Origin: Actibacterium sp. XHP0104
GTDB lineage: Bacteria > Pseudomonadota > Alphaproteobacteria > Rhodobacterales > Rhodobacteraceae
NCBI RefSeq assembly: GCF_025751515.1
Contig: NZ_JAOWLE010000003.1
Span: 124,001-188,000 of the forward strand
Length of the DNA stretch: 64,000 bases
Reading direction: 5' to 3'
The position numbers and the translations under genes were made by a program. This document shows positions 17,494 through 26,592 of the stretch, piece after piece. Below the pieces are notes generated by a model. It worked only from the letters and a program-made list of their open reading frames with translations. It searched no databases and had not been told where the DNA came from. Each line of letters starts with the position of its first letter. Within the stretch, counting starts at the first letter, position 1.

Positions 17494-18669
17494 ATGACCG
17501 GTATCGTGATTCTTGGTGCAGCCCGCACCGCAATTGGCACCTTCGGCGGCTCGCTGGCCAATACTTCGGCCATTCAGCTTGCCACCGTTGCGTCCAAAGC
17601 CGCGATTGAACGCGCTGGCGTCGAGGGTGGACAGATTGGCAACGTGGTGATGGGCCACGTCATCAACACCGAGCCGCGCGATATGTATCTCAGCCGCGCC
17701 TCGTCGATCGAGGCCGGTGTGCCGGAAACCGCCACCGCGATGAACGTGAACCGTCTGTGCGGTTCGGGCGCCCAGGCGATCGTGTCGGTTGCCCAGTCGC
17801 TGATGATGGGCGATGCCGATTTCGGTCTGGCCGGTGGTGCCGAGAGCATGAGCCGCGCCCCCTACTCGCTGCCCGGCATGCGCTGGGGCCAGAAAATGGG
17901 TGACGCCGGCGCGACCGACATGATGGTCGGCGCCCTGACCTGCCCGTTTGGCACCGGCCACATGGGTGTGACCGCCGAGAACGTCGCCGGCGAATTCGGC
18001 ATCACCCGCGATCAGCAGGATGCCTTTGCGCTGGAAAGCCAGGAACGCGCCGCTCGTGCCATCGCCGAGGGCCGCTTCAAGTCGCAGATCACCCCGGTTC
18101 AGGTCAAAGTGCGCCGCGACATGGTGGATTTCGACACCGACGAGCATCCCAAAGGCACCACCCTTGAGAAACTGGGCGCGCTGCGCGCGGCCTTCCGCAA
18201 GGATGGTTCGGTGACCGCCGGTAACGCCTCGGGTCTGAACGACGGCGCCGCCGCTGTTGTGCTGGCCCGCGAAGACGCCGCCGAAAAGGCCGGCCTCAAG
18301 CCGATGGCCCGCCTGCTGGGCTATACCATTTCGGGTGTCCGCCCCGACATCATGGGCACCGGCCCGATCCCGGCCGTGGAAAACCTGATGGCCCGCACCG
18401 GCCTGACCATTGCCGATTTCGACCTGATCGAAAGCAACGAAGCCTTTGCCGCTCAGGCGTTGGCCGTGAACAAGGGCCTGGGCCTGGATGCCGCCAAGGT
18501 GAACCCGAACGGCGGCGCGATCGCCCTGGGTCACCCGCTGGGCGCCACCGGCGCGATCCTCACCGTCAAGGCTCTGTACGAGCTGGAGCGCATCGGCGGC
18601 TCGCGTGCCATCGTCACCATGTGCATCGGCGGCGGTCAGGGCATCGCCCTCGCGATCGAGCGCGTCTAA
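17494..18669 (+). CDS. Acetyl-CoA C-acyltransferase (thiolase)
   Basis: The 391-residue enzyme has all thiolase catalytic residues: C89 in NRLCGSGAQA, H347 in GHPLGATGA and C377 in MCIGGGQG. It either condenses two acetyl-CoA (PhaA type, toward polyhydroxybutyrate) or cleaves 3-ketoacyl-CoA (BktB/FadA type); sequence alone does not separate these. A strong GGGGGAG site precedes the ATG. It is transcribed alone and ends in a rho-independent terminator. A MarR gene lies upstream, with an inverted repeat in between. Confidence 0.95.
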   Translation: MTGIVILGAARTAIGTFGGSLANTSAIQLATVASKAAIERAGVEGGQIGNVVMGHVINTEPRDMYLSRASSIEAGVPETATAMNVNRLCGSGAQAIVSVAQSLMMGDADFGLAGGAESMSRAPYSLPGMRWGQKMGDAGATDMMVGALTCPFGTGHMGVTAENVAGEFGITRDQQDAFALESQERAARAIAEGRFKSQITPVQVKVRRDMVDFDTDEHPKGTTLEKLGALRAAFRKDGSVTAGNASGLNDGAAAVVLAREDAAEKAGLKPMARLLGYTISGVRPDIMGTGPIPAVENLMARTGLTIADFDLIESNEAFAAQALAVNKGLGLDAAKVNPNGGAIALGHPLGATGAILTVKALYELERIGGSRAIVTMCIGGGQGIALAIERV

Positions 18670-18707
18670 TCCGGCGGCGCGCCCAGGCGCGCCCCTGACA
18701 GAACCCG

Positions 18708-18741
18708 ACCGGATCGCGGCAACGCGGTCCGGTTTTCTTTT
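18708..18741 (+). terminator. Rho-independent terminator after thiolase
   Basis: ACCGGATCGCG (18708-18718) pairs with CGCGGTCCGGT (18723-18733) across a GCAA tetraloop with one mismatch, followed by a T-rich run (TTTCTTTT). Confidence 0.88.
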
Positions 18742-18810
18742 GGGCCGTTAACCCTGTCTTCACCCTGTCGCCCCCATAGAGGAAGCAGGAGATGAACAAC
18801 GGGTTACGCC

Positions 18811-21324
18811 ATGAACCTCGAAGACAAGCTTGCAGAGGAACGGCGCGGCAGGCTGGCCGCAGAGCGCCTGTTGGACCAAAAAACCCGCGAGCTGTTCGAC
18901 GCCAACGCCAAGCTGTCGCAACATGCGCGCCACCTGTCCGACGAGATCGTCGAAACCCGCCAGCAGGCCGAGAAACTGCGCGGGCAGAACACCCAGATCG
19001 CCGAGGAGCTGCGCGAGGTCAGCACCGCCTATGCCATCGCTGAACGGCGGCTGTGGGATTCGCTGGAAACCATCCATGACGGCTTTGCGGTGTTTGACGC
19101 CGATAACCGTCTGGTCGCCGCCAACCCGGCCTATCTGGGCATGTTCGACGGGCTAGAGGATGTGCGCATCGGCGCCAGCTATGCCGAGATCATCCAGTTG
19201 ATGGCCGATGAGGGCATCATCGACACCCAGGGCCTGTCGCGCGCCGACTGGGTGGCCCGCGCGCTGACGCGCTGGGATCAAGACCCGGTGCCAGATACGG
19301 TGGTGCGCCTGTGGAACGGGCAATATATCCGCCAGATCGAACGCCGCACGCCGGGCGGCGACATGGTCTGTCTGCACCTGAACCAGACCGACATGATGCG
19401 CATGTGGGCCGCGGTCGAGGCTGTGCCCGACGGGTTTGTCCTTTACGACAACGAAGATCGGCTGGTCATGTGCAACGACCGCTATCGCCAGATCTATTCC
19501 GACAGCGCCCCCGCAATGCAGCCCGGCACGACATTTGAGGAAATCCTGCGCTACGGGCTGGAACGCGGTCAATACCACGAAGGCATCGGCCGCGAAGAGG
19601 AATGGCTGGCCGAACGGATGATCCGCCACCAGAAAGCCGACGGTGTGATCGAACAGCACCTGGCCGACGGCCGCTGGCTGCGCATCCTGGAAAAGCAGAC
19701 GCCCGATGGCGGCCGCGTCGGCCTGCGCGTCGACATCACCGACCAGAAGGAACAGCAATCCGCGCTTGATGACGCCCGCGTCGCCGCCGAGGCCGCCAAC
19801 CGCGCGAAATCGGCCTTTCTGGCCAATATGAGCCACGAATTGCGCACCCCCATGAACGGCGTCGTCGGCATGGCCGAGCTGCTATGCGACACCACGCTGA
19901 GCGAAGAACAGCGCCTTTACGCCGAAACCATCCGCAATTCGGGCGGCGCGCTATTGGGGCTGCTGAATGACGTGCTGGATTACTCGAAAATCGAGGCGGC
20001 CAAGCTGAACCTCTTCCCCGAGCCTTTCGATCTGGAACGCACCATCCACGAGGTGGTGATGCTGTTGCAGGCCACCGCTCATGACAAGGCTGTCGCGTTG
20101 CTGATCGACTATGACCTGTTCATGCCAACCTGCTATCTGGGCGATCCGGGGCGTATCCGGCAGATTTTGACCAACCTGATCGGCAATGCGGTCAAGTTCA
20201 CCCAAGAGGGCCACGTCCTGATCCGCGTGGTCGGGTTCGAGGGCGAGGCGCCGGGCAGCCGCCAGATTCACCTGACCGTCGAGGATACCGGCATCGGCAT
20301 CGCGCCCGATATGCAGGATCACATCTTTGGCGAATTCAACCAGGTCGAGGATCAGCAGAACCGCAAGTTCGAGGGCACCGGCCTGGGCCTGGCCATCACC
20401 CGGCAGCTGGTCGAGATGATGGGCGGAGAAATCTGGGTCGATTCCGAAAAGGGCCAGGGCAGTTGCTTTGGCGTCGCGCTGTCGCTGCCCCTTGCCGAAG
20501 AGATCGAACCGCATGTCGCCCTGCCCGCCACCAGTTTTCGCACCGCGATGGTGATCGACGACCAAGACATCAACCGAACCATCCTGGAACGGCAGTTGGA
20601 ACAGATGGGCCTGACGGTCAGCTGCTATCGCAATGCCGATCTGGCGCAAGAGGCGCTGGATACCGGCGACAGGCCCGATCTGATCGTGACCGACGATCGG
20701 ATGCCGGGCCTCAGCGGGCGCGATTTTGCCCGGCGGCTGCGCGAGGCGGGCGATGAAACGCCGATCCTGTTGCTCAGTTCAAACCCGACCGGGCTGCGGG
20801 CCTCGGGTCAGGGGGCGACGGCGGTCATGACCAAACCGGTGTTGCGGCGGTCGTTATATGACATGGTCGCCACGCTGGGGCCGGTGCGCAAACAGGCGCG
20901 GGAATGCCGCCCGATGCGGGTGCTTGCCGCCGAGGACAACCGCACCAACCGGCTGGTATTCAGCAAGATGCTCAAGGGGCTGAACCTCGACCTGCATTTC
21001 GTGGAAAACGGAGAAGAGGCCGTTGCCGCCCACGCCGAACAGCCGCCCGATCTGATCTTCATGGATATCTCGATGCCGATCATGGATGGCAAAACCGCGA
21101 CCCGTGCCATTCGTACCGCCGAACGGGACAGTGGCGCGCCACGAGTGCCGATCGTCGCCATGACGGCCCATGCGATGGAAGGCGATGCCGAGGACATACT
21201 TGCCGCCGGGCTGGATCACTATCTGACGAAACCGCTAAGCAAGGATGCCATCCACGAGATGATCCACCGCTATTGGCCCGAGGGCTGCGAGGATCTGACG
21301 GTCGCGGCTCAGGCCTCGGGGTAG
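18811..21324 (+). CDS. Hybrid sensor histidine kinase with two receiver domains
   Basis: The 837-residue cytosolic protein has a coiled coil (10-80), two PAS-type domains (~82-195 and ~200-315), HisKA with phospho-acceptor H342 in MSHELRTPMNG, and an HATPase domain with N459 in NLIGNAVKF, DTGIGIAPD and GTGLGLAI. Receiver 1 (~577-690, acceptor D628 in TDDRMPG) and receiver 2 (~705-820, acceptor Asp in FMDISMPIMDG) follow. There is no membrane segment, so it senses an internal signal. No partner response regulator lies nearby, and receiver 2 may relay to an unlinked phosphotransfer protein. A second ATG at 18792 is in another frame. The C-terminal codons overlap the convergent yaaA by 16 bases. 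Confidence 0.93.
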   Translation: MNLEDKLAEERRGRLAAERLLDQKTRELFDANAKLSQHARHLSDEIVETRQQAEKLRGQNTQIAEELREVSTAYAIAERRLWDSLETIHDGFAVFDADNRLVAANPAYLGMFDGLEDVRIGASYAEIIQLMADEGIIDTQGLSRADWVARALTRWDQDPVPDTVVRLWNGQYIRQIERRTPGGDMVCLHLNQTDMMRMWAAVEAVPDGFVLYDNEDRLVMCNDRYRQIYSDSAPAMQPGTTFEEILRYGLERGQYHEGIGREEEWLAERMIRHQKADGVIEQHLADGRWLRILEKQTPDGGRVGLRVDITDQKEQQSALDDARVAAEAANRAKSAFLANMSHELRTPMNGVVGMAELLCDTTLSEEQRLYAETIRNSGGALLGLLNDVLDYSKIEAAKLNLFPEPFDLERTIHEVVMLLQATAHDKAVALLIDYDLFMPTCYLGDPGRIRQILTNLIGNAVKFTQEGHVLIRVVGFEGEAPGSRQIHLTVEDTGIGIAPDMQDHIFGEFNQVEDQQNRKFEGTGLGLAITRQLVEMMGGEIWVDSEKGQGSCFGVALSLPLAEEIEPHVALPATSFRTAMVIDDQDINRTILERQLEQMGLTVSCYRNADLAQEALDTGDRPDLIVTDDRMPGLSGRDFARRLREAGDETPILLLSSNPTGLRASGQGATAVMTKPVLRRSLYDMVATLGPVRKQARECRPMRVLAAEDNRTNRLVFSKMLKGLNLDLHFVENGEEAVAAHAEQPPDLIFMDISMPIMDGKTATRAIRTAERDSGAPRVPIVAMTAHAMEGDAEDILAAGLDHYLTKPLSKDAIHEMIHRYWPEGCEDLTVAAQASG

Positions 21325-22082
21325 TCGCGCAGGAAAACCCAGCGGTCGCCATCGGACATGTCGGCGCGGTAGCGATAGCCGCCGCTGTCGAATTCGCGCA
21401 GGGCCCGCGCATCGGTCAGGCGGTTTTCGCAGATGAACCGCGCCATGGCGCCGCGCGCCTTTTTGGCGAAAAAGCTGACGATCTTGGCCTTTCCGGCGCG
21501 TTCCTCCATGAAAACCGGGGTGATGACCCGCGGGCGCAGCGCGGCGGGGTCGACCGCGCCGAAATATTCGACCGAGGCGCAATTGACCAAGACATCGGTT
21601 TCCGCGGCCGTGGCCGTGTCGTTCAGCGCTCGCGCCAGGCGGTCACCCCAATAGTCGTAAAGGTTGGCGCCACGTGCGGTTTTCAGGCGGCTGCCCATTT
21701 CAAGGCGATAGGGCTGGATGCCATCCATCGGGCGCAGCAGGCCGTAAAGCCCCGACAGGATGCGCAGATGCCCCTGCGCCCAGCGCAGCGCGTCGTCGTC
21801 CAGCGTCGCGGCCTCGAGCCCGGCATAGGTGTCGCCCGCGAAAATGCGGATCGCGGGGTGTAGGTCGGCAGGCGCGGGGGCGGCCTGAAACGCGGCAAAG
21901 CGGTCGGCGTTCAGACGGGCCAGGTTATCGCTGATCGCCATCAGTGTCTTGAGCGCCGGCGCGCCCAGATCATTGGCGACAGCGGCCAGCGCAACGGCAT
22001 CGGCGGCAAATTCTGGCGTGGTCAGATCGCCGCCCTGCTGCGACAGGTCCAGCCGTTTGGCGGGGGAGATCACGACAAGCAT
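21309..22082 (-). CDS. yaaA: Peroxide-stress protein YaaA
   Basis: The 257-residue protein begins MLVVISPAKRLD, the family's signature start, and keeps the later blocks RILSGLYGLLRPMDGIQPYRLEMG and VNCASVEYFGAV and SFFAKKARGAMARF. In E. coli YaaA lowers free iron during hydrogen-peroxide stress; it binds DNA. Here the ATG directly abuts the recQ stop, and recQ's own last codons (CAGGAGGGC) provide its Shine-Dalgarno, so the two genes are translationally linked. That pairs a DNA helicase with a peroxide-defence factor. Confidence 0.94.
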   Translation of the reverse strand: MLVVISPAKRLDLSQQGGDLTTPEFAADAVALAAVANDLGAPALKTLMAISDNLARLNADRFAAFQAAPAPADLHPAIRIFAGDTYAGLEAATLDDDALRWAQGHLRILSGLYGLLRPMDGIQPYRLEMGSRLKTARGANLYDYWGDRLARALNDTATAAETDVLVNCASVEYFGAVDPAALRPRVITPVFMEERAGKAKIVSFFAKKARGAMARFICENRLTDARALREFDSGGYRYRADMSDGDRWVFLRDYPEA

Positions 22083-24122
22083 TCAGCCCTCCTGCAACAC
22101 ATCAAGAAACGCGGCGCCGAACCGTTCGGCCCGGCGGTCGCCCAGCAGGCGGGTCAGCGCCTCGAGGTTGGCGGGGCGCTGCTCGGCCAGCTTGGCCAGC
22201 TGTGCGGTTGAGCAGCTGAGCGGTTTTTCCAGCCCGTCGGCCCCGCGCGCCAGATCGGTCTGGGTCTGCATCAGCCGGTCATACAGGTCACCCGCTGAAC
22301 GCCCGGCCAGCTTGCGCCGGGCGGGGTGCAGATCGGGCGTGGTCTCGCCGGTGATGACCGCCAGAAAAGCCGCGCCGTAGCGTTCCAGCTTTTTCGCACC
22401 GACGCCGCTGATGCGGGCCATGTCGTCCAAGGTTTGCGGGCGCTGTTCGGCCATCTCGATCAGGGTGCGGTCGTTGAACACCATATAGGCGGGCAGGCCG
22501 GCCTCCTCGGCAAAGGCGCGGCGGCGGGCCTTGAGCGCCGACAACAGCGGCGCGTCCTCGTCCGAGACCAGCGTTTTCACCACCGGCCCGGCCTTGGCCT
22601 TGCGAATCGTATCGCGGCGCAGGGTGATCTCGGCCTCGCCGCGCAGGATGGGGCGAGCGGCCTCGGTCATGCGCAGGGCGCCGTGGCGTTCGGGGTCGGG
22701 GCGGACCAGATCTTGCCCCATCATCTGGCGGAACACGGCCTGCCAGCCGCGTTTGTCGAACTCTCGCCCGACGCCGAATGTGGGCAGCATATCGTGGCTG
22801 CGGGCGCGCACCTTGTCGGTGTCGTTGCCGGTCAGGATGTCAATCAGATGGCCGGTGCCGAAATATTCGCCCGTGCGCAGGATGGCCGACAGCGCCTTGC
22901 GCACGGCCTCGGTGCCGTCGAACAGATCGGCGGGGGTATCGCACAGATCACAGTTGCCGCAGGGCGCGGCGTCCTCGCCGAAATAGGCCAGCAGGGTTTG
23001 CCGGCGGCAAAGTTGCGCCTCGGCCAGACCCAGCAGGGCATTCAGGCGGGCATGATCCGCCGAACGCCGTTCAGGAGGCGCCAGGCTTTCGTCGATCTGG
23101 CTGCGGCGCAGGCGGATGTCTTCGGGGCCGAACAGGGTAAAGGCTTCGGCCGGGGCGCCGTCACGGCCCGCGCGGCCGATTTCCTGATAGTAGGATTCAA
23201 TCGATTTCGGCAGGTCGGCATGGGCCACCCAGCGGATATCGGGTTTGTCGACGCCCATGCCAAAGGCCACGGTGGCGACGACGATCAGGCCGTCCTCGGT
23301 CTGGAACCGTTCCTCGACAATGCGGCGGTCGGGGGCCTCCATCCCGCCGTGGTAATGGCAGGCCAGGTGCCCGGCATCCGACAGGGCGCGGGCCAGGCTT
23401 TCGGTTTTCGCGCGGGTGCCGCAATAGACGATGCCCGACTGGCCCTTGCGGGCGGCGGCATAGGCCAAGATCTGGCGGCGGGGGTTGTCCTTGACCTCGA
23501 ACGACAGGTGGATGTTGGGCCGGTCAAACCCGCGCAGAAAGGTTTCGGGCGGCGTGCCATCAAACAGCCGCGCGACGATTTCATCGCGGGTTTCGGCATC
23601 GGCGGTGGCGGTAAAGGCGGCCAGCGGCACGTTCAGCGTGCGGCGCAATTCGCCGATACGCAGGTAATCGGGGCGGAAATCGTGCCCCCATTGCGATACG
23701 CAGTGGGCCTCGTCCACGGCGATCAGCGACACGCCGATGCGGCGCAGCATGTTCAGCGTGCCGCCAGAGGCCAGCCGCTCGGGCGCCATGTACAGCAGCT
23801 TTAGCTCGCCCGCGTCGAGCGCGCGAAAGACGGCATCGGTTTCGTCCTCGGTATTGCCAGAGGTCAACGCCCCGGCGGCCACGCCCGCCTCGCGCAACGC
23901 GCGCACCTGATCGCGCATCAGGGCGATCAGCGGCGAGATCACCACCGTCACCCCGTCACGGCACAGCGCCGGCAGCTGGAAGCACAGCGATTTACCGCCA
24001 CCCGTCGGCATGATGGCCAGGGTGTTGCGGCCCGCCGTCACGGCAGACACGATTTCGGCCTGACCGGGGCGAAACCCGGTGAATCCGAATACGGAGGCTA
24101 AGAGCTCTTCTGCGCGGGGCAT
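22083..24122 (-). CDS. recQ: ATP-dependent DNA helicase RecQ, with a C-terminal pair of HRDC-like segments
   Basis: This 3'-5' helicase works in recombination and replication-fork repair. The order is: helicase domain 1 with Walker A MPTGGGKS and the DEAH-type box VDEAHCVSQWGHDFRPDY, helicase domain 2 with the GRAGRDG motif, the zinc cluster (CRRQTLLAYFG then CGNCDLC), the winged helix, and an HRDC domain (ALKARRRAFAEEAGLPAYMV). A further ~70 residues (RSAGDLYDRLMQTQ to the end) look like a second degenerate HRDC. The start is taken at 24122 (MPRAEELL), matching homologues; an ATG at 24167 would add 15 residues. yaaA follows directly. Confidence 0.95.
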   Translation of the reverse strand: MPRAEELLASVFGFTGFRPGQAEIVSAVTAGRNTLAIMPTGGGKSLCFQLPALCRDGVTVVISPLIALMRDQVRALREAGVAAGALTSGNTEDETDAVFRALDAGELKLLYMAPERLASGGTLNMLRRIGVSLIAVDEAHCVSQWGHDFRPDYLRIGELRRTLNVPLAAFTATADAETRDEIVARLFDGTPPETFLRGFDRPNIHLSFEVKDNPRRQILAYAAARKGQSGIVYCGTRAKTESLARALSDAGHLACHYHGGMEAPDRRIVEERFQTEDGLIVVATVAFGMGVDKPDIRWVAHADLPKSIESYYQEIGRAGRDGAPAEAFTLFGPEDIRLRRSQIDESLAPPERRSADHARLNALLGLAEAQLCRRQTLLAYFGEDAAPCGNCDLCDTPADLFDGTEAVRKALSAILRTGEYFGTGHLIDILTGNDTDKVRARSHDMLPTFGVGREFDKRGWQAVFRQMMGQDLVRPDPERHGALRMTEAARPILRGEAEITLRRDTIRKAKAGPVVKTLVSDEDAPLLSALKARRRAFAEEAGLPAYMVFNDRTLIEMAEQRPQTLDDMARISGVGAKKLERYGAAFLAVITGETTPDLHPARRKLAGRSAGDLYDRLMQTQTDLARGADGLEKPLSCSTAQLAKLAEQRPANLEALTRLLGDRRAERFGAAFLDVLQEG

Positions 24123-24194
24123 GGGCCTGTCGGGACTGTCTGCTCGGGTTTTTTCAGACAATCCCATGTCGGGACCGGGTCGGCAACCCCTGCC

Positions 24195-24485
24195 CTAGAT
24201 CAGGGCGTTGAAGATCGCGGGCAGAAAGATGCTTTGCAGGGCGATCACCGCGATGAACGCCACCAGCGGCGCCAGATCCAGGTTGCCCGTTTGGGGCAGA
24301 ACGCGGCGGATGCGGCCATAGATCGGTTCCAGCAGGCGGTTCAGGCCATCCCAGATCTGGGCCACGCCCGCCTGACGCGGGTTGAGCACCTGAAAGGCGA
24401 TCAGCCAGCTGAGGATGATATGCGCGATCATCACGAAATAGACGACATCGAGGATCAGCTGGAGAAAACGGTAAATCTCGTACAT
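24195..24485 (-). CDS. YggT-family membrane protein
   Basis: The 96-residue protein has two hydrophobic helices (about 5-32 and 68-92) and the YggT signature LNRLLEPIYGRIRRVLP between them. The family is implicated in osmotic shock resistance and, in some bacteria, cell-division or membrane-protein assembly. The ATG at 24485 begins MYEIYRFLQLILDVVYF; the longer frame upstream is not protein-like. It lies upstream of recQ on the same strand and divergent from the thioesterase-like gene. Confidence 0.9.
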   Translation of the reverse strand: MYEIYRFLQLILDVVYFVMIAHIILSWLIAFQVLNPRQAGVAQIWDGLNRLLEPIYGRIRRVLPQTGNLDLAPLVAFIAVIALQSIFLPAIFNALI

Positions 24486-24613
24486 TCGGGTTTTGCCTGC
24501 GTTGTGACGCTCAACAGGTAAGGGCGAATGCCCGGCATGACAACCGCTTTGCGCAAGGTTCAGCTTGACGCAGCGCCCCTGGCTTGGTGTTTGACAGTCA
24601 AAGGAGAGCGCGC

Positions 24614-25144
24614 ATGTACCCATTTTTTCGCATGGCCATGGAACGGATCAAGCATCGCAACGCAGGTGCGTTGGGGCCGGGCGAAACCCATGTCTCGCAT
24701 CATTTGTGCCTGCCCGGCGATCTGGACATCTGGAACGAGCTCAACAACGGTCGCACGCTGACCCTGTTCGACTTTGGGCGGCTATCGCTGATTGATCGCA
24801 ATGGCATTATCAATCTGTGCAAGCAAAATGGCTGGGGCCCCGCGATTGCGGGGGCTTCGGTGCGCTATCGCAAGCGGATCAAATTGCTCGATCGCATCGA
24901 GATGCGGTCGACCCTGATCGGATGGGATGCCCGATTCTATTATATTCCGCAATCCATGTGGCGGCGGGGCGAATGCGCGAATGAGGCATTGTATCGCGTG
25001 GCTATCGTGGGCGCGCAGGGGATTGTGGCGCCCGCCGAGATCGCGCGCATCCTGGGCTGGAACACGCAATCGCCGGACCTGCCCGATTGGGTGCAGGCCT
25101 GGTGTGATGCCGAGAACCTGCGCCCCTGGCCCCCGGTTTCCTAA
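24614..25144 (+). CDS. Acyl-CoA thioesterase-like (4HBT/THEM6-type) protein
   Basis: The 176-residue protein resembles the hot-dog thioesterase group: VSHHLCLPGDLDIWNELNNGRTLTLFDFGRL at the N-terminus, with Asn and Asp at the usual helix, followed by GWGPAIAGASVRYRKRIKLLDRIEMRSTL. Known relatives hydrolyse acyl-CoA or act as uncharacterised THEM6 proteins. AAGGAG sits 7-8 bases before the ATG at 24614. It is divergent from yggT and upstream of an MFS transporter, with no shared pathway evident. Confidence 0.75.
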   Translation: MYPFFRMAMERIKHRNAGALGPGETHVSHHLCLPGDLDIWNELNNGRTLTLFDFGRLSLIDRNGIINLCKQNGWGPAIAGASVRYRKRIKLLDRIEMRSTLIGWDARFYYIPQSMWRRGECANEALYRVAIVGAQGIVAPAEIARILGWNTQSPDLPDWVQAWCDAENLRPWPPVS

Positions 25145-25218
25145 TCCCTCGGGTTTCGCTTGCGCAGCGAAGCACCAAGAGGCCATAAACAGGCGCGGGA
25201 CACTCAGTGAGGTATGGG

Positions 25219-26592
25219 ATGAAACCGAACGCCGCACGGCGCATCTGGGGCTGGTACTTCTTCGACTGGGCCTCGCAGCCCTATAACACCCTGCTGCTGA
25301 CCTTTATCTTTGCGCCCTATGTCAAGGAACTGGTGGGCGACGGCACCGCCGCGCAGGCGGCCTGGGGCTATGGCGTGGGCGCGGCCGGGCTGATCATCGC
25401 GCTGCTGGCGCCGGTGTTGGGCGCGATTGCCGACCGGGCCGGCGGGCGGCTGCGGTTCATCTGGCTGTTTTCGCTGCTTTATGTCGTGGGCGCCTGCGGG
25501 CTGTGGTATGCGCAGCCAGGTGATTTCAACCTGACGCTGACGCTGCTGTTTTTCGGTGTCGGGCTGGTGGGGATGGAATTCGCCACGATCTTTACCAACG
25601 CGATGCTGCCCAATCTGGGCACCCGGGCCGAGATCGGCCGCATTTCCGGCAATGGCTGGGCGCTGGGTTATGTGGGCGGGGTGCTGGCGCTGGTGCTGAT
25701 GCTGACGCTGATTCAGGAAAGCCCCGAAACCGGGCAGACCCTGATCGGGCGCGATCCGATCCTTGGCCTTGACCCCGAGACCCGCGAAGGCACCCGCGCC
25801 GTGGGGCCGTTCACGGCGCTTTGGTATATCGTCTTTATGGTGCCGTTTTTCCTGTGGGTACGCGAGCCGCGCAACCCCGACCGGCTGACCATGCGGCAGG
25901 CCGTGCAATCGGCCCTGCCCGAGCTCAAGACCACCTTGCGGCACCTGCCCGACAACCGCAGCCTCTTTGCCTATCTCGGATCCAGCATGTTCTATCGCGA
26001 CGCGCTGAACGGGATGTATGTGTTCGGCGGCATCTACGCCGCCGGCACCCTGGGCTGGACACCGGTCGATGTGGGCATTTTCGGCATCATCGCGGCGGTG
26101 ACGGGGGCGGTTTTCGCCTGGATCGGCGGCCATGCCGATGAATACTTCGGCCCCAAGCCGGTGATCGCGGTCACGATCGTGGTTCTGACCCTGGTGGCCC
26201 TGGCGGTGATCTTCGTGTCGCGTGACAGCGTGCTGGGCATGGCGGTCGAGCCGGATTCAGCCCTGCCCGACGTGACCTTTTACGTGCTGGGCGCGCTGAT
26301 CGGGGCGGCCGGCGGGGCGCTGCAATCGGCCAGCCGCACGATGATGGTGCGCCAGGCCATTCCCGGCCGCGAGACCGAGGGCTTTGGCCTGTATGCGCTG
26401 GCGGGCAAGGCCAGCTCGTTTCTGGCGCCGCTGTCGATCGGGCTGGCCACCGACATAAGCGGATCTCAGCAACTGGGCATCACGCCGCTGATCGTGCTCT
26501 TTATTATTGGTCTGTACCTGCTACGCTGGGTCAAGGCAGATGGTGAACAGGCAGATCAATGGGCAGGACATTCCTCGCGGCCCTCATCCTGA
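25219..26592 (+). CDS. MFS transporter, UMF1/Atg22-like
   Basis: The protein has about 12 membrane helices. The opening ARRIWGWYFFDWASQPYNTLL is the family's signature, and the loops ADRAGGRLRFIW and AGRE-like IPGRETEGFGLYALAGKASSF match Atg22-like members. Yeast Atg22 exports vacuolar amino acids; bacterial substrates are unknown. GAGG lies 8 bases before the ATG at 25219; a second in-frame ATG at 25207 is possible. It overlaps mepA by 34 bases, so mepA is probably translated from the same mRNA. Confidence 0.88.
   Translation: MKPNAARRIWGWYFFDWASQPYNTLLLTFIFAPYVKELVGDGTAAQAAWGYGVGAAGLIIALLAPVLGAIADRAGGRLRFIWLFSLLYVVGACGLWYAQPGDFNLTLTLLFFGVGLVGMEFATIFTNAMLPNLGTRAEIGRISGNGWALGYVGGVLALVLMLTLIQESPETGQTLIGRDPILGLDPETREGTRAVGPFTALWYIVFMVPFFLWVREPRNPDRLTMRQAVQSALPELKTTLRHLPDNRSLFAYLGSSMFYRDALNGMYVFGGIYAAGTLGWTPVDVGIFGIIAAVTGAVFAWIGGHADEYFGPKPVIAVTIVVLTLVALAVIFVSRDSVLGMAVEPDSALPDVTFYVLGALIGAAGGALQSASRTMMVRQAIPGRETEGFGLYALAGKASSFLAPLSIGLATDISGSQQLGITPLIVLFIIGLYLLRWVKADGEQADQWAGHSSRPSS

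Noticed and set aside
18792-19043. An 83-codon frame starting right after AGGAG upstream of the histidine kinase
   Set aside because: The spacing to AGGAG is zero, and the frame runs inside the kinase coding region with an Arg-rich shadow composition.
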